64,000 nt of DNA from positions 20,150,001 to 20,214,000 of the forward strand of contig OZ059897.1 in NCBI GenBank assembly GCA_964057225.1, given 5' to 3'. The DNA comes from Auanema rhodensis (taxonomy: Eukaryota; Nematoda; Chromadorea; Rhabditida; Rhabditidae). This document shows positions 9,475-23,159 of the stretch, piece by piece; positions within the stretch are counted from its first letter, which is position 1; every line of letters begins with the position of its first letter. The notes below the pieces were generated by a model. It did not search any database, was not told the origin of the DNA, and saw only the letters and a list, made by a program, of their open reading frames with translations. A program made the position numbers and the translations under genes.

Positions 9475-12280
9475 AGTTTCCATGTACACTCAACATTGCT
9501 TCCAAAAACATTTTGACAAAAATTTTTTCGAAAAATTTCAAAATAATTTAGCAAAAAGTAGATGTTTTTAGATTCCTTTTTTCAAGGCAAAGACGATGGA
9601 CGATGTTATTCAACGAAAAAATTAATTCTTCAGGGTGAAAATCGAGGATATAAGTGTGAACTTATATCAGTTGATATCTCGGTGCATTTTTAAGCTAGCG
9701 CAAATCTGATAACACAGATCGACGCAACTCAAAAATCCGTACGAATGCACTTTACTATATTGAGAAACGCTTAATACAAAAATTAGTTATGATCGTTTGA
9801 AAAATGATGCATTAGTGTATGTTGAGTTTCCATGTACACTCAACATTGCTTCCAAAAACATTTTGACAAAAATTTTTTCGAAAAATTTCAGAATAATTTA
9901 GCAAAAAGTAGATGTTTTTAGATTCCTTTTTTCAAGGCAAAGACGATGGACAATGTTATTCAACGAAAAAATTAATTCTTCAAGGTGAAAATCGAGGATA
10001 TAAGTGTAAACTTATATCAGTTGATATCTCGGTGCATTTTTAAGCTAGCGCAAATCTGATAACACAGATCGACGCAGCTCAAAAATCCGTACGAATGCAC
10101 TATACTATATTGAGTAACGCTTAATACAAAAATTAGTTATGATCGTTTGAAAAATGATGCATTAGTGTATGTTGAGTTTCCATGTACACTCAACATTGCT
10201 TCCAAAAACATTTTGACAAAAATTTTTTCGAAAAATTTCAAAATAATTTAGCAAAAAGTAGATGTTTTTAGATTCCTTTTTTCAAGGCAAAGACGATGGA
10301 CGATGTTATTCAACGAAAAAATTAATTCTTCAGGGTGAAAATCGAGGATATAAGTGTGAACTTATATCAGTTGATATCTCGGTGCATTTTTAAGCTAGCG
10401 CAAATCTGATAACACAGATCGACGCAACTCAAAAATCCGTACGAATGCACTTTACTATATTGAGAAACGCTTAATACAAAAATTAGTTATGATCGTTTGA
10501 AAAATGATGCATTAGTGTATGTTGAGTTTCCATGTACACTCAACATTGCTTCCAAAAACATTTTGACAAAAATTTTTTCGAAAAATTTCAGAATAATTTA
10601 GCAAAAAGTAGATGTTTTTAGATTCCTTTTTTCAAGGCAAAGACGATGGACAATGTTATTTAACGAAAAAATTAATTCTTCAGGGTGAAAATCGAGGATA
10701 TAAGTGTAAACTTATATCAGTTGATATCTCGGTGCATTTTTAAGCTAGCGCAAATCTGATAACACAGATCGACGCAGCTTAAAAATCCGCATCGAATGCA
10801 CTATACTACATTGAGAAACGCTTAATACAAAAATTAGTTATGATCGTTTGAAAAATGATGCATTAGTGTATGTTGAGTTTCCATGTACACTCAACATTGC
10901 TTCCAAAAACATTTTGACAAAAATTTTTTCGAAAAATTTCAAAATAATTTAGCAAAAAGTAGATGTTTTTAGATTTCTTTTTTTCAAGGCAAAGACGATG
11001 GACAATGTTATTCAACGAAAAAATTATTTCTTCAGGGTGAAAATCGAGGATATAAGTGTGAACTTATATCAGTTGATATATCGGTGCATTTTTAAGCTAG
11101 CGCAAATCTGATAACACAGATCGACGCAGCTTAAAAATCCGCATCGAATGCACTCAACTACATTAAGAAACGCTTAATACAAAAATTAGTTATGATCGTT
11201 TGAAAAATGATGCATTAGTGTATGTTGAGTTTCCATGTACACTCAACATTGCTTCCAAAAACATTTTGACAAAAATTTTTTCGAAAAATTTCAAAATAAT
11301 TTAGCAAAAAGTAGATGTTTTTAGATTCCTTTTTTCAAGGCAAAGACGATGGACAATGTTATTCAACGAAAAAATTATTTCTTCAGGGTGAAAATCGAGG
11401 ATATAAGTGTGAACTTATATCAGTTGATATATCGGTGCATTTTTAAGCTAGCGCAAATCTGATAACACAGATCGACGCAGCTTAAAAATCCGCATCGAAT
11501 GCACTCAACTACATTAAGAAACGCTTAATACAAAAATTAGTTATGATCGTTTGAAAAATGATGCATTAGTGTATGTTGAGTTTCCATGTACACTCAACAT
11601 TGCTTCCAAAAACATTTTGACAAAAATTTTTTCGAAAAATTTCAAAATAATTTAGCAAAAAGTAGATGTTTTTAGATTCCTTTTTTCAAGGCAAAGACGA
11701 TGGACAATGTTATTCAACGAAAAAATTATTTCTTCAGGGTGAAAATCGAGGATATAAGTGTGAACTTATATCAGTTGATATCTCGGTGCATTTTTAAGCT
11801 AGCACAAATCTGATAACACAGATCGACGCAGCTTAAAAATCCGCATCGAATGCACTATACTACATTGAGAAACGCTTAATAAAAAAATTAGTTATGATCG
11901 TTTGAAAAATGATGCATTAGTGTATGTTGAGTTTCCATGTACACTCAACATTGCTTCCAAAAACATTTTGACAAAAATTTTTTCGAAAAATTTCAAAATA
12001 ATTTAGCAAAAAGTAGATGTTTTTAGATTCCTTTTTTCAAGGCAAAGACGATGGACAATGTTATTTAACGAAAAAATTAATTCTTCAGGGTGAAAATCGA
12101 GGATATAAGTGTGAACTTATATCAGTTGATATCTCGGTACATTTTTAAGCTAGCGCAAATCTGATAACACAGATCGACGCAGCTTAAAAATCCGCATCGA
12201 ATGCACTATACTACATGGAAGAACGCTTAATACAAAAATTAGTTATGATCGTTTGAAAAATGATGCATTAGTGTATGTTG
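9475..12280 (+). repeat. Eight-monomer higher-order unit, copy 1 (2806 bp)
   Basis: Order F-G-F-E-Bc-Bc-H-J with starts at 9475, 9825, 10175, 10525, 10876, 11228, 11579 and 11930. Lengths are 350, 350, 350, 351, 352, 351, 351 and 351. Markers include GGACGATG in F, AGAATAA in G and E, an extended T run at 10981-10984, and GCTAGCAC in H at 11809. Every marker I compared recurs in the next 2806 bp, marking a recent tandem duplication. Confidence 0.9.
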
Positions 12281-15086
12281 AGTTTCCATGTACACTCAAC
12301 ATTGCTTCCAAAAACATTTTGACAAAAATTTTTTCGAAAAATTTCAAAATAATTTAGCAAAAAGTAGATGTTTTTAGATTCCTTTTTTCAAGGCAAAGAC
12401 GATGGACGATGTTATTCAACGAAAAAATTAATTCTTCAGGGTGAAAATCGAGGATATAAGTGTGAACTTATATCAGTTGATATCTCGGTGCATTTTTAAG
12501 CTAGCGCAAATCTGATAACACAGATCGACGCAACTCAAAAATCCGTACGAATGCACTTTACTATATTGAGAAACGCTTAATACAAAAATTAGTTATGATC
12601 GTTTGAAAAATGATGCATTAGTGTATGTTGAGTTTCCATGTACACTCAACATTGCTTCCAAAAACATTTTGACAAAAATTTTTTCGAAAAATTTCAGAAT
12701 AATTTAGCAAAAAGTAGATGTTTTTAGATTCCTTTTTTCAAGGCAAAGACGATGGACAATGTTATTCAACGAAAAAATTAATTCTTCAAGGTGAAAATCG
12801 AGGATATAAGTGTAAACTTATATCAGTTGATATCTCGGTGCATTTTTAAGCTAGCGCAAATCTGATAACACAGATCGACGCAGCTCAAAAATCCGTACGA
12901 ATGCACTATACTATATTGAGTAACGCTTAATACAAAAATTAGTTATGATCGTTTGAAAAATGATGCATTAGTGTATGTTGAGTTTCCATGTACACTCAAC
13001 ATTGCTTCCAAAAACATTTTGACAAAAATTTTTTCGAAAAATTTCAAAATAATTTAGCAAAAAGTAGATGTTTTTAGATTCCTTTTTTCAAGGCAAAGAC
13101 GATGGACGATGTTATTCAACGAAAAAATTAATTCTTCAGGGTGAAAATCGAGGATATAAGTGTGAACTTATATCAGTTGATATCTCGGTGCATTTTTAAG
13201 CTAGCGCAAATCTGATAACACAGATCGACGCAACTCAAAAATCCGTACGAATGCACTTTACTATATTGAGAAACGCTTAATACAAAAATTAGTTATGATC
13301 GTTTGAAAAATGATGCATTAGTGTATGTTGAGTTTCCATGTACACTCAACATTGCTTCCAAAAACATTTTGACAAAAATTTTTTCGAAAAATTTCAGAAT
13401 AATTTAGCAAAAAGTAGATGTTTTTAGATTCCTTTTTTCAAGGCAAAGACGATGGACAATGTTATTTAACGAAAAAATTAATTCTTCAGGGTGAAAATCG
13501 AGGATATAAGTGTAAACTTATATCAGTTGATATCTCGGTGCATTTTTAAGCTAGCGCAAATCTGATAACACAGATCGACGCAGCTTAAAAATCCGCATCG
13601 AATGCACTATACTACATTGAGAAACGCTTAATACAAAAATTAGTTATGATCGTTTGAAAAATGATGCATTAGTGTATGTTGAGTTTCCATGTACACTCAA
13701 CATTGCTTCCAAAAACATTTTGACAAAAATTTTTTCGAAAAATTTCAAAATAATTTAGCAAAAAGTAGATGTTTTTAGATTTCTTTTTTTCAAGGCAAAG
13801 ACGATGGACAATGTTATTCAACGAAAAAATTATTTCTTCAGGGTGAAAATCGAGGATATAAGTGTGAACTTATATCAGTTGATATATCGGTGCATTTTTA
13901 AGCTAGCGCAAATCTGATAACACAGATCGACGCAGCTTAAAAATCCGCATCGAATGCACTCAACTACATTAAGAAACGCTTAATACAAAAATTAGTTATG
14001 ATCGTTTGAAAAATGATGCATTAGTGTATGTTGAGTTTCCATGTACACTCAACATTGCTTCCAAAAACATTTTGACAAAAATTTTTTCGAAAAATTTCAA
14101 AATAATTTAGCAAAAAGTAGATGTTTTTAGATTCCTTTTTTCAAGGCAAAGACGATGGACAATGTTATTCAACGAAAAAATTATTTCTTCAGGGTGAAAA
14201 TCGAGGATATAAGTGTGAACTTATATCAGTTGATATATCGGTGCATTTTTAAGCTAGCGCAAATCTGATAACACAGATCGACGCAGCTTAAAAATCCGCA
14301 TCGAATGCACTCAACTACATTAAGAAACGCTTAATACAAAAATTAGTTATGATCGTTTGAAAAATGATGCATTAGTGTATGTTGAGTTTCCATGTACACT
14401 CAACATTGCTTCCAAAAACATTTTGACAAAAATTTTTTCGAAAAATTTCAAAATAATTTAGCAAAAAGTAGATGTTTTTAGATTCCTTTTTTCAAGGCAA
14501 AGACGATGGACAATGTTATTCAACGAAAAAATTATTTCTTCAGGGTGAAAATCGAGGATATAAGTGTGAACTTATATCAGTTGATATCTCGGTGCATTTT
14601 TAAGCTAGCACAAATCTGATAACACAGATCGACGCAGCTTAAAAATCCGCATCGAATGCACTATACTACATTGAGAAACGCTTAATAAAAAAATTAGTTA
14701 TGATCGTTTGAAAAATGATGCATTAGTGTATGTTGAGTTTCCATGTACACTCAACATTGCTTCCAAAAACATTTTGACAAAAATTTTTTCGAAAAATTTC
14801 AAAATAATTTAGCAAAAAGTAGATGTTTTTAGATTCCTTTTTTCAAGGCAAAGACGATGGACAATGTTATTTAACGAAAAAATTAATTCTTCAGGGTGAA
14901 AATCGAGGATATAAGTGTGAACTTATATCAGTTGATATCTCGGTACATTTTTAAGCTAGCGCAAATCTGATAACACAGATCGACGCAGCTTAAAAATCCG
15001 CATCGAATGCACTATACTACATGGAAGAACGCTTAATACAAAAATTAGTTATGATCGTTTGAAAAATGATGCATTAGTGTATGTTG
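12281..15086 (+). repeat. Eight-monomer higher-order unit, copy 2 (2806 bp)
   Basis: Directly adjoins copy 1 and has the same order, the same individual monomer lengths and the same private markers, including GCTAGCAC. Starts are 12281, 12631, 12981, 13331, 13682, 14034, 14385 and 14736. I found no difference from copy 1 at the sites compared, though I did not align every base. Confidence 0.9.
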
Positions 15087-15788
15087 AGTTTCCATGTACA
15101 CTCAACATTGCTTCCAAAAACATTTTGACAAAAATTTTTTCGAAAAATTTCAAAATAATTTAGCAAAAAGTAGATGTTTTTAGATTCCTTTTTTCAAGGC
15201 AAAGACGATGGACAATGTTATTCAACGAAAAAATTATTTCTTCAGGGTGAAAATCGAGGATATAAGTGTGAACTTATATCAGTTGATATCTCGGTGCATT
15301 TTTAAGCTAGCGCAAATCTGATAACACAGATCGACGCAGCTTAAAAATCCGCATCGAATGCACTATACTACATTGAGAAACGCTTAATAAAAAAATTAGT
15401 TATGATCGTTTGAAAAATGATGCATTAGTGTATGTTGAGTTTCCATGTACACTCAACATTGCTTCCAAAAACATTTTGACAAAAATTTTTTCGAAAAATT
15501 TCAAAATAATTTAGCAAAAAGTAGATGTTTTTAGATTCCTTTTTTCAAGGCAAAGACGATGGACAATGTTATTTAACGAAAAAATTAATTCTTCAGGGTG
15601 AAAATCGAGGATATAAGTGTGAACTTATATCAGTTGATATCTCGGTACATTTTTAAGCTAGCGCAAATCTGATAACACAGATCGACGCAGCTTAAAAATC
15701 CGCATCGAATGCACTATACTACATGGAAGAACGCTTAATACAAAAATTAGTTATGATCGTTTGAAAAATGATGCATTAGTGTATGTTG
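15087..15788 (+). repeat. Residual H-J dimer
   Basis: An H unit (15087, with AATAAAAAAATTAG) and a J unit (15438) repeat the end of the eight-monomer unit. The H unit has GCTAGCGC rather than GCTAGCAC, so it derives from the older version seen at 4563 rather than from the duplicated copies. Confidence 0.75.
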
Positions 15789-18700
15789 AGTTTCCATGTA
15801 CACTCAACATTGCTTCCAAAAACATTTTGACAAAAATTTTTTCGAAAAATTTCAAAATAATTTAGCAAAAAGTAGATGTTTTTAGATTCCTTTTTTCAAG
15901 GCGAAGACGATGAACAATGTTATCCAACGAAAAAATTAATTCTTCAGGGTGAAAATCGAGGATATAAGTGTGAACTTATATCAGTTGATATCTCGGTACA
16001 TTTTTAAGCTAGCGCAAATCTGATAACACAGATCGACGCAGCTTAAAAATCCGCATCGAATGCACTATACTACATGGAAGAACGCTTAATACAAAAATTA
16101 GTTATGATCGTTTGAAAAATGATGCATTAGTGTATGTTGAGTTTCCATGTACACTCAACATTGCTTCCAAAAACATTTTGACAAAAATTTTTTCGAAAAA
16201 TTTCAAAATAATTTAGCAAAAAGTAGATGTTTTTAGATTCCTTTTTTCAAGGCAAAGACGATGGACAATGTTATTCATCGAAAAAATTATATCTTCAGGG
16301 TGAAAATCGAGGATATAAGTGTGAACTTATATCAGTTGATATATCGGTGCATTTTTAAGCTAGCGCAAATCTGATAACACAGATCGACGCAGCTTAAAAA
16401 TCCGCATCGAATGCACTATACTACATTAAAAAACGCTTAATACAAAAATTAGTTATGATCGTTTGAAAAATGATGCATTAGTGTATGTTGAGTTTCCATG
16501 TACACTCAACATTGCTTCCAAAAACATTTTGACAAAAATTTTTTCGAAAAATTTCAAAATAATTTAGCAAAAAGTAGATGTTTTTAGATTCCTTTTTTCA
16601 AGGCAAAGACGATGGACAATGTTATTCATCGAAAAAATTATATCTTCAGGGTGAAAATCGAGGATATAAGTGTGAACTTATATCAGTTGATATATCGGTG
16701 CATTTTTAAGCTAGCGCAAATCTGATAACACAGATCGACGCAGCTTAAAAATCCGCATCGAATGCACTATACTACATTAAGAAACGCTTAATACAAAAAT
16801 TAGTTATGATCGTTTGAAAAATGATGCATTAGTGTATGTTGAGTTTCCATGTACACTCAACATTGCTTCCAAAAACATTTTGACAAAAATTTTTTCGAAA
16901 AATTTCAAAATAATTTAGCAAAAAGTAGATGTTTTTAGATTCCTTTTTTCAAGGCAAAGACGATGGACAATGTTATTCAACGAAAAAATTATTTCTTCAG
17001 GGTGAAAATCGAGGATATAAGTGTGAACTTATATCAGTTGATATCTCGGTACATTTTTAAGCTAGCGCAAATCTGATAACACAGATCGACGCAGCTTAAA
17101 AATCCGCATCGAATGCACTATACTACATGGAAGAACGCTTAATACAAAAGTTAGTTATGATCGTTTGAAAAATGATGCATTAGTGTATGTTGAGTTTCCA
17201 TGTACACTCAACATTGCTTCCAAAAACATTTTGACAAAAATTTTTTCGAAAAATTTCAAAATAATTTAGCAAAAAGTAGATGTTTTTAGATTCTTTTTTT
17301 CAAGGCAAAGACGATGGACAATGTTATTCAACGAAAAAATTATTTCTTCAGGGTGAAAATCGAGGATATAAGTGTGAACTTATATCAGTTGATATCTCGG
17401 TACATTTTTAAGCTAGCGCAAATCTGATAACACAGATCGACGCAGCTTAAAAATCCGCATCGAATGCACTATACTACATGGAAGAACGCTTAATACAAAA
17501 ATTAGTTATGATCGTTTGAAAAATGATGCATTAGTGTATGTTGAGTTTCCATGTACACTCAACATTGCTTCCAAAAACATTTTGACAAAAATTTTTTCGA
17601 AAAATTTCAGAATAATTTAGCAAAAAGTAGATGTTTTTAGATTCCTTTTTTCAAGGCGAAGACGATGGACAATGTTATTCAACGAAAAAATTAATTCTTC
17701 AGGGTGAAAATCGAGGATATAAGTGTGAACTTATATCAGTTGATATCTCGGTACATTTTTAAGCTAGCGCAAATCTGATAACACAGATCGACGCAGCTTA
17801 AAAATCCGCATCGAATGCACTATACTACATGGAAGAACGCTTAATACAAAAATTAGTTATGATCGTTTGAAAAATGATGCATTAGTGTATGTTGAGTTTC
17901 CATGTACACTCAACATTGCTTCCAAAAACATTTTGACAAAAATTTTTTCGAAAAATTTCAAAATAATTTAGCAAAAAGTAGATGTTTTTAGATTCCTTAT
18001 TTCAAGGCAAAGACGATGGACAATGTTATTCAACGAAAAAATTATTTCTTCAGGGTGAAAATCGAGGATATAAGTGTGAACTTATATCAGTTGATATATC
18101 GGTGCATTTTTAAGCTAGCGCAAATCTGATAACACAGATCGACGCAGCTTAAAAATCCGCATCGAATGCACTATACTACATTAAGAAACGCTTAATACAA
18201 AAATTAGTTATGATCGTTTGAAAAATGATGCATTAGTGTATGTTGAGTTTCCATGTACACTCAACATTGCTTCCAAAAACATTTTGACAAAAATTTTTTC
18301 GAAAAATTTCAAAATAATTTAGCAAAAAGTAGATGTTTTTAGATTCCTTTTTTCAAGGCGAAGACGATGGACAATGTTATTCAACGAAAAAATTAATTCT
18401 TCAGGGTGAAAATCGAGGATATAAGTGTGAACTTATATCAGTTGATATCTCGGTACATTTTTAAGCTAGCGCAAATCTGATAACACAGATCGACGCAGCT
18501 TAAAAATCCGCATCGAATGCACTATACTACATGGAAGAACGCTTAATACAAAAATTAGTTATGATCGTTTGAAAAATGATGCATTAGTGTATGTTGAGTT
18601 TCCATGTACACTCAACATTGCTTCCAAAAACATTTTGACAAAAATTTTTTCGAAAAATTTCAAAATAATTTAGCAAAAAGTAGATGTTTTTAGATTCCTT

Positions 18701-20702
18701 TTTTCAAGGCAAAGACGATGGACAATGTTATTCATCGAAAAAATTATTTCTTCAGGGTGAAAATCGAGGATATAAGTGTGAACTTATATCAGTTGATATA
18801 TCGGTGCATTTTTAAGCTAGCGCAAATCTGATAACACAGATCGACGCAGCTTAAAAATCCGCATCGAATGCACTATACTACATTAAGAAACGCTTAATAC
18901 AAAAATTAGTTATGATCGTTTGAAAAATGATGCATTAGTGTATGTTGAGTTTCCATGTACACTCAACATTGCTTCCAAAAACATTTTGACAAAAATTTTT
19001 TCGAAAAATTTCAAAATAATTTAGCAAAAAATAGATGTTTTTAGATTCCTTTTTTCAAGGCAGAGACGATGGACAATGTTATTCAACGAAAAAATTATTT
19101 CTTCAGGGTGAAAATCGAGGATATAAGTGTGAACTTATATCAGTTGATATCTCGGTACATTTTTAAGCTAGCGCAAATCTGATAACACAGATCGACGCAG
19201 CTTAAAAATCCGCATCGAATGCACTATACTACATGGAAGAACGCTTAATACAAAAATTAGTTATGATCGTTTGAAAAATGATGCATTAGTGTATGTTGAG
19301 TTTCCATGTACACTCAACATTGCTTCCAAAAACATTTTGACAAAAATTTTTTCGAAAAATTTCAAAATAATTTAGCAAAAAGTAGATGTTTTTAGATTCC
19401 TTTTTTCAAGGCAAAGACGATGGACAATGTTATTCAACGAAAAAATTATTTCTTCAGGGTGAAAATCGAGGATATAAGTGTGAACTTATATCAGTTGATA
19501 TCTCGGTACATTTTTAAGCTAGCGCAAATCTGATAACACAGATCGAAGCAGCTTAAAAATCCGCATCGAATGCACTATACTACATGGAAGAACGCTTAAT
19601 ACAAAAATTAGTTATGATCGTTTGAAAAATGATGCATTAGTGTATGTTGAGTTTCCATGTACACTCAACATTGCTTCCAAAAACATTTTGACAAAAATTT
19701 TTTCGAAAAATTTCAAAATAATTTAGCAAAAAGTAGATGTTTTTAGATTCCTTTTTTCAAGGCGAAGACGATGGACAATGTTATTCAACGAAAAAATTAT
19801 TTCTTCAGGGTGAAAATCGAGGATATAAGTGTGAACTTATATCAGTTGATATCTCGGTACATTTTTAAGCTAGCGCAAATCTGATAACACAGATCGACGC
19901 AGCTTAAAAATCCGCATCGAATGCACTATACTACATGGAAGAACGCTTAATACAAAAATTAGTTATGATCGTTTGAAAAATGATGCATTAGTGTATGTTG
20001 AGTTTCCATGTACACTCAACATTGCTTCCAAAAACATTTTGACAAAAATTTTTTCGAAAAATTTCAAAATAATTTAGCAAAAAGTAGATGTTTTTAGATT
20101 CCTTTTTTCAAGGCGAAGACGATGGACAATGTTATTCAACGAAAAAATTAATTCTTCAGGGTGAAAATCGAGGATATAAGTGTGAACTTATATCAGTTGA
20201 TATCTCGGTGCATTTTTAAGCTAGCGCAAATCTGATAACACAGATCGACGCAGCTTAAAAATCCGCATCGAATGCACTATACTACATTGAGAAACGCTTA
20301 ATACAAAAATTAGTTATGATCGTTTGAAAAATGATGCATTAGTGTATGTTGAGTTTCCATGTACACTCAACATTGCTTCCAAAAACATTTTGACAAAAAT
20401 TTTTTCGAAAAATTTCAAAATAATTTAGCAAAAAGTAGATGTTTTTAGATTCCTTTTTTCAAGGCGAAGACGATGGACAATGTTATTCAACGAAAAAATT
20501 AATTCTTCAGGGTGAAAATCGAGGATATAAGTGTGAACTTATATCAGTTGATATCTCGGTACATTTTTAAGCTAGCGCAAATCTGATAACACAGATCGAC
20601 GCAGCTTAAAAATCCGCATCGAATGCACTATACTACATGGAAGAACGCTTAATACAAAAATTAGTTATGATCGTTTGAAAGATGATGCATTAGTGTATGT
20701 TG
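15789..20702 (+). repeat. Mixed N, B', A, B and C monomers (14 units)
   Basis: Starts run from 15789 in 351-bp steps to 20352. Order: N, B', B', C, C, A (AGAATAA), B, A, B-like with TTCATCG, C, C, A/C mosaic, G115 unit with TTGAG tail, A. Singletons include ACAAAAGTTAG (17146-17156), CTTATTTC (17997-18004), GGCAGAGACG near 19060 and GATCGAAGC (19541-19549). No multi-monomer period is evident. Confidence 0.8.
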
Positions 20703-22106
20703 AGTTTCCATGTACACTCAACATTGCTTCCAAAAACATTTTGACAAAAATTTTTTCGAAAAATTTCAAAATAATTTAGCAAAAAGTAGATGTTTTTAGA
20801 TTCCTTTTTTCAAGGCAAAGACGATGGACAATGTTATTCAACGAAAAAATTATTTCTTCAGGGTGAAAATCGAGGATATAAGTGTGAACTTATATCAGTT
20901 GATATATCGGTGCATTTTTAAGCTAGCGCAAATCTGATAACACAGATCGACGCAGCTTAAAAATCCGCATCGAATGCACTATACTACATTAAGAAACGCT
21001 TAATACAAAAATTAGTTATGATCGTTTGAAAAATGATGCATTAGTGTATGTTGAGTTTCCATGTACACTCAACATTGCTTCCAAAAACATTTTGACAAAA
21101 ATTTTTTCGAAAAATTTCAAAATAATTAAGCAAAAAGTAGATGTTTTTAGATTCCTTTTTTCAAGGCAAAGACGATGGACAATGTTATTCAACGAAAAAG
21201 TTAATTCTTCAGGGTGAAAATCGAGGATATAAGTGTGAACTTATATCAGTTGATATCTCGGTACATTTTTAAGCTAGCGCAAATCTGATAACACAGATCG
21301 ACGCAGCTTAAAAATCCGCATCGAATGCACTGTACTACATGGAAGAACGCTTAATACAAAAATTAGTTATGATCGTTTGAAAAATGATGCATTAGTGTAT
21401 GTTGAGTTTCCATGTACACTCAACATTGCTTCCAAAAACATTTTGACAAAAATTTTTTCGAAAAATTTCAAAATAATTTAGCAAAAAGTAGATGTTTTTA
21501 GATTCCTTTTTTCAAGGCAAAGACGATGGACAATGTTATTCAACGAAAAAATTATTTCTTCAGGGTGAAAATCGAGGATATAAGTGTAAACTTATATCAT
21601 TTGATATCTCGGTGCATTTTTAAGCTAGCGCAAATCTGATAACACAGATCGACGCAGCTTAAAAATCTGCATCGAATGCACTATACTACATTAAGAAACG
21701 CTTAATACAAAAATTAGTTATGATCGTTTGAAAAATGATGCATTAGTGTATGTTGAGTTTCCATGTACACTCAACATTGCTTCCAAAAACATTTTGACAA
21801 AAATTTTTTCGAAAAATTTCAAGATAATTTAGCAAAAAGTAGATGTTTTTAGATTCCTTTTTTCAAGGCAAAGACGATGGACAATGTTATTCAACGAAAA
21901 AATTATTTCTTCAGGGTGAAAATCGAGGATATAAGTGTGAACTTATATCAGTTGATATCTCGGTACATTTTTAAGCTAGCGCAAATCTGATAACACAGAT
22001 CGACGCAGCTTAAAAATCCGCATCGAATGCACTATACTACATGGAAGAACGCTTAATACAAAAATTAGTTATGATCGTTTGAAAAATGATGCATTAGTGT
22101 ATGTTG
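20703..22106 (+). repeat. Four-monomer unit B-K-L-C*, copy 1 (1404 bp)
   Basis: Starts are 20703 (B), 21054 (K: AAG at 75-77, GAAAAAGTTAATT, CACTGTAC), 21405 (L: GTAAAC, ATCATTTGAT, AAATCTGCATC) and 21756 (C*: G68). K and L carry several private changes that recur exactly 1404 bp later. Confidence 0.85.
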
Positions 22107-23159
22107 AGTTTCCATGTACACTCAACATTGCTTCCAAAAACATTTTGACAAAAATTTTTTCGAAAAATTTCAAAATAATTTAGCAAAAAGTAGATGTTTT
22201 TAGATTCCTTTTTTCAAGGCAAAGACGATGGACAATGTTATTCAACGAAAAAATTATTTCTTCAGGGTGAAAATCGAGGATATAAGTGTGAACTTATATC
22301 AGTTGATATATCGGTGCATTTTTAAGCTAGCGCAAATCTGATAACACAGATCGACGCAGCTTAAAAATCCGCATCGAATGCACTATACTACATTAAGAAA
22401 CGCTTAATACAAAAATTAGTTATGATCGTTTGAAAAATGATGCATTAGTGTATGTTGAGTTTCCATGTACACTCAACATTGCTTCCAAAAACATTTTGAC
22501 AAAAATTTTTTCGAAAAATTTCAAAATAATTAAGCAAAAAGTAGATGTTTTTAGATTCCTTTTTTCAAGGCAAAGACGATGGACAATGTTATTCAACGAA
22601 AAAGTTAATTCTTCAGGGTGAAAATCGAGGATATAAGTGTGAACTTATATCAGTTGATATCTCGGTACATTTTTAAGCTAGCGCAAATCTGATAACACAG
22701 ATCGACGCAGCTTAAAAATCCGCATCGAATGCACTGTACTACATGGAAGAACGCTTAATACAAAAATTAGTTATGATCGTTTGAAAAATGATGCATTAGT
22801 GTATGTTGAGTTTCCATGTACACTCAACATTGCTTCCAAAAACATTTTGACAAAAATTTTTTCGAAAAATTTCAAAATAATTTAGCAAAAAGTAGATGTT
22901 TTTAGATTCCTTTTTTCAAGGCAAAGACGATGGACAATGTTATTCAACGAAAAAATTATTTCTTCAGGGTGAAAATCGAGGATATAAGTGTAAACTTATA
23001 TCATTTGATATCTCGGTGCATTTTTAAGCTAGCGCAAATCTGATAACACAGATCGACGCAGCTTAAAAATCTGCATCGAATGCACTATACTACATTAAGA
23101 AACGCTTAATACAAAAATTAGTTATGATCGTTTGAAAAATGATGCATTAGTGTATGTTG
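22107..23159 (+). repeat. Four-monomer unit, copy 2 (three monomers kept)
   Basis: B (22107), K (22458) and L (22809) match the first three monomers of the preceding unit at all private markers. The expected C* is replaced by an AATTC, A210 unit at 23160, so the second copy ends after three monomers. Confidence 0.85.
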
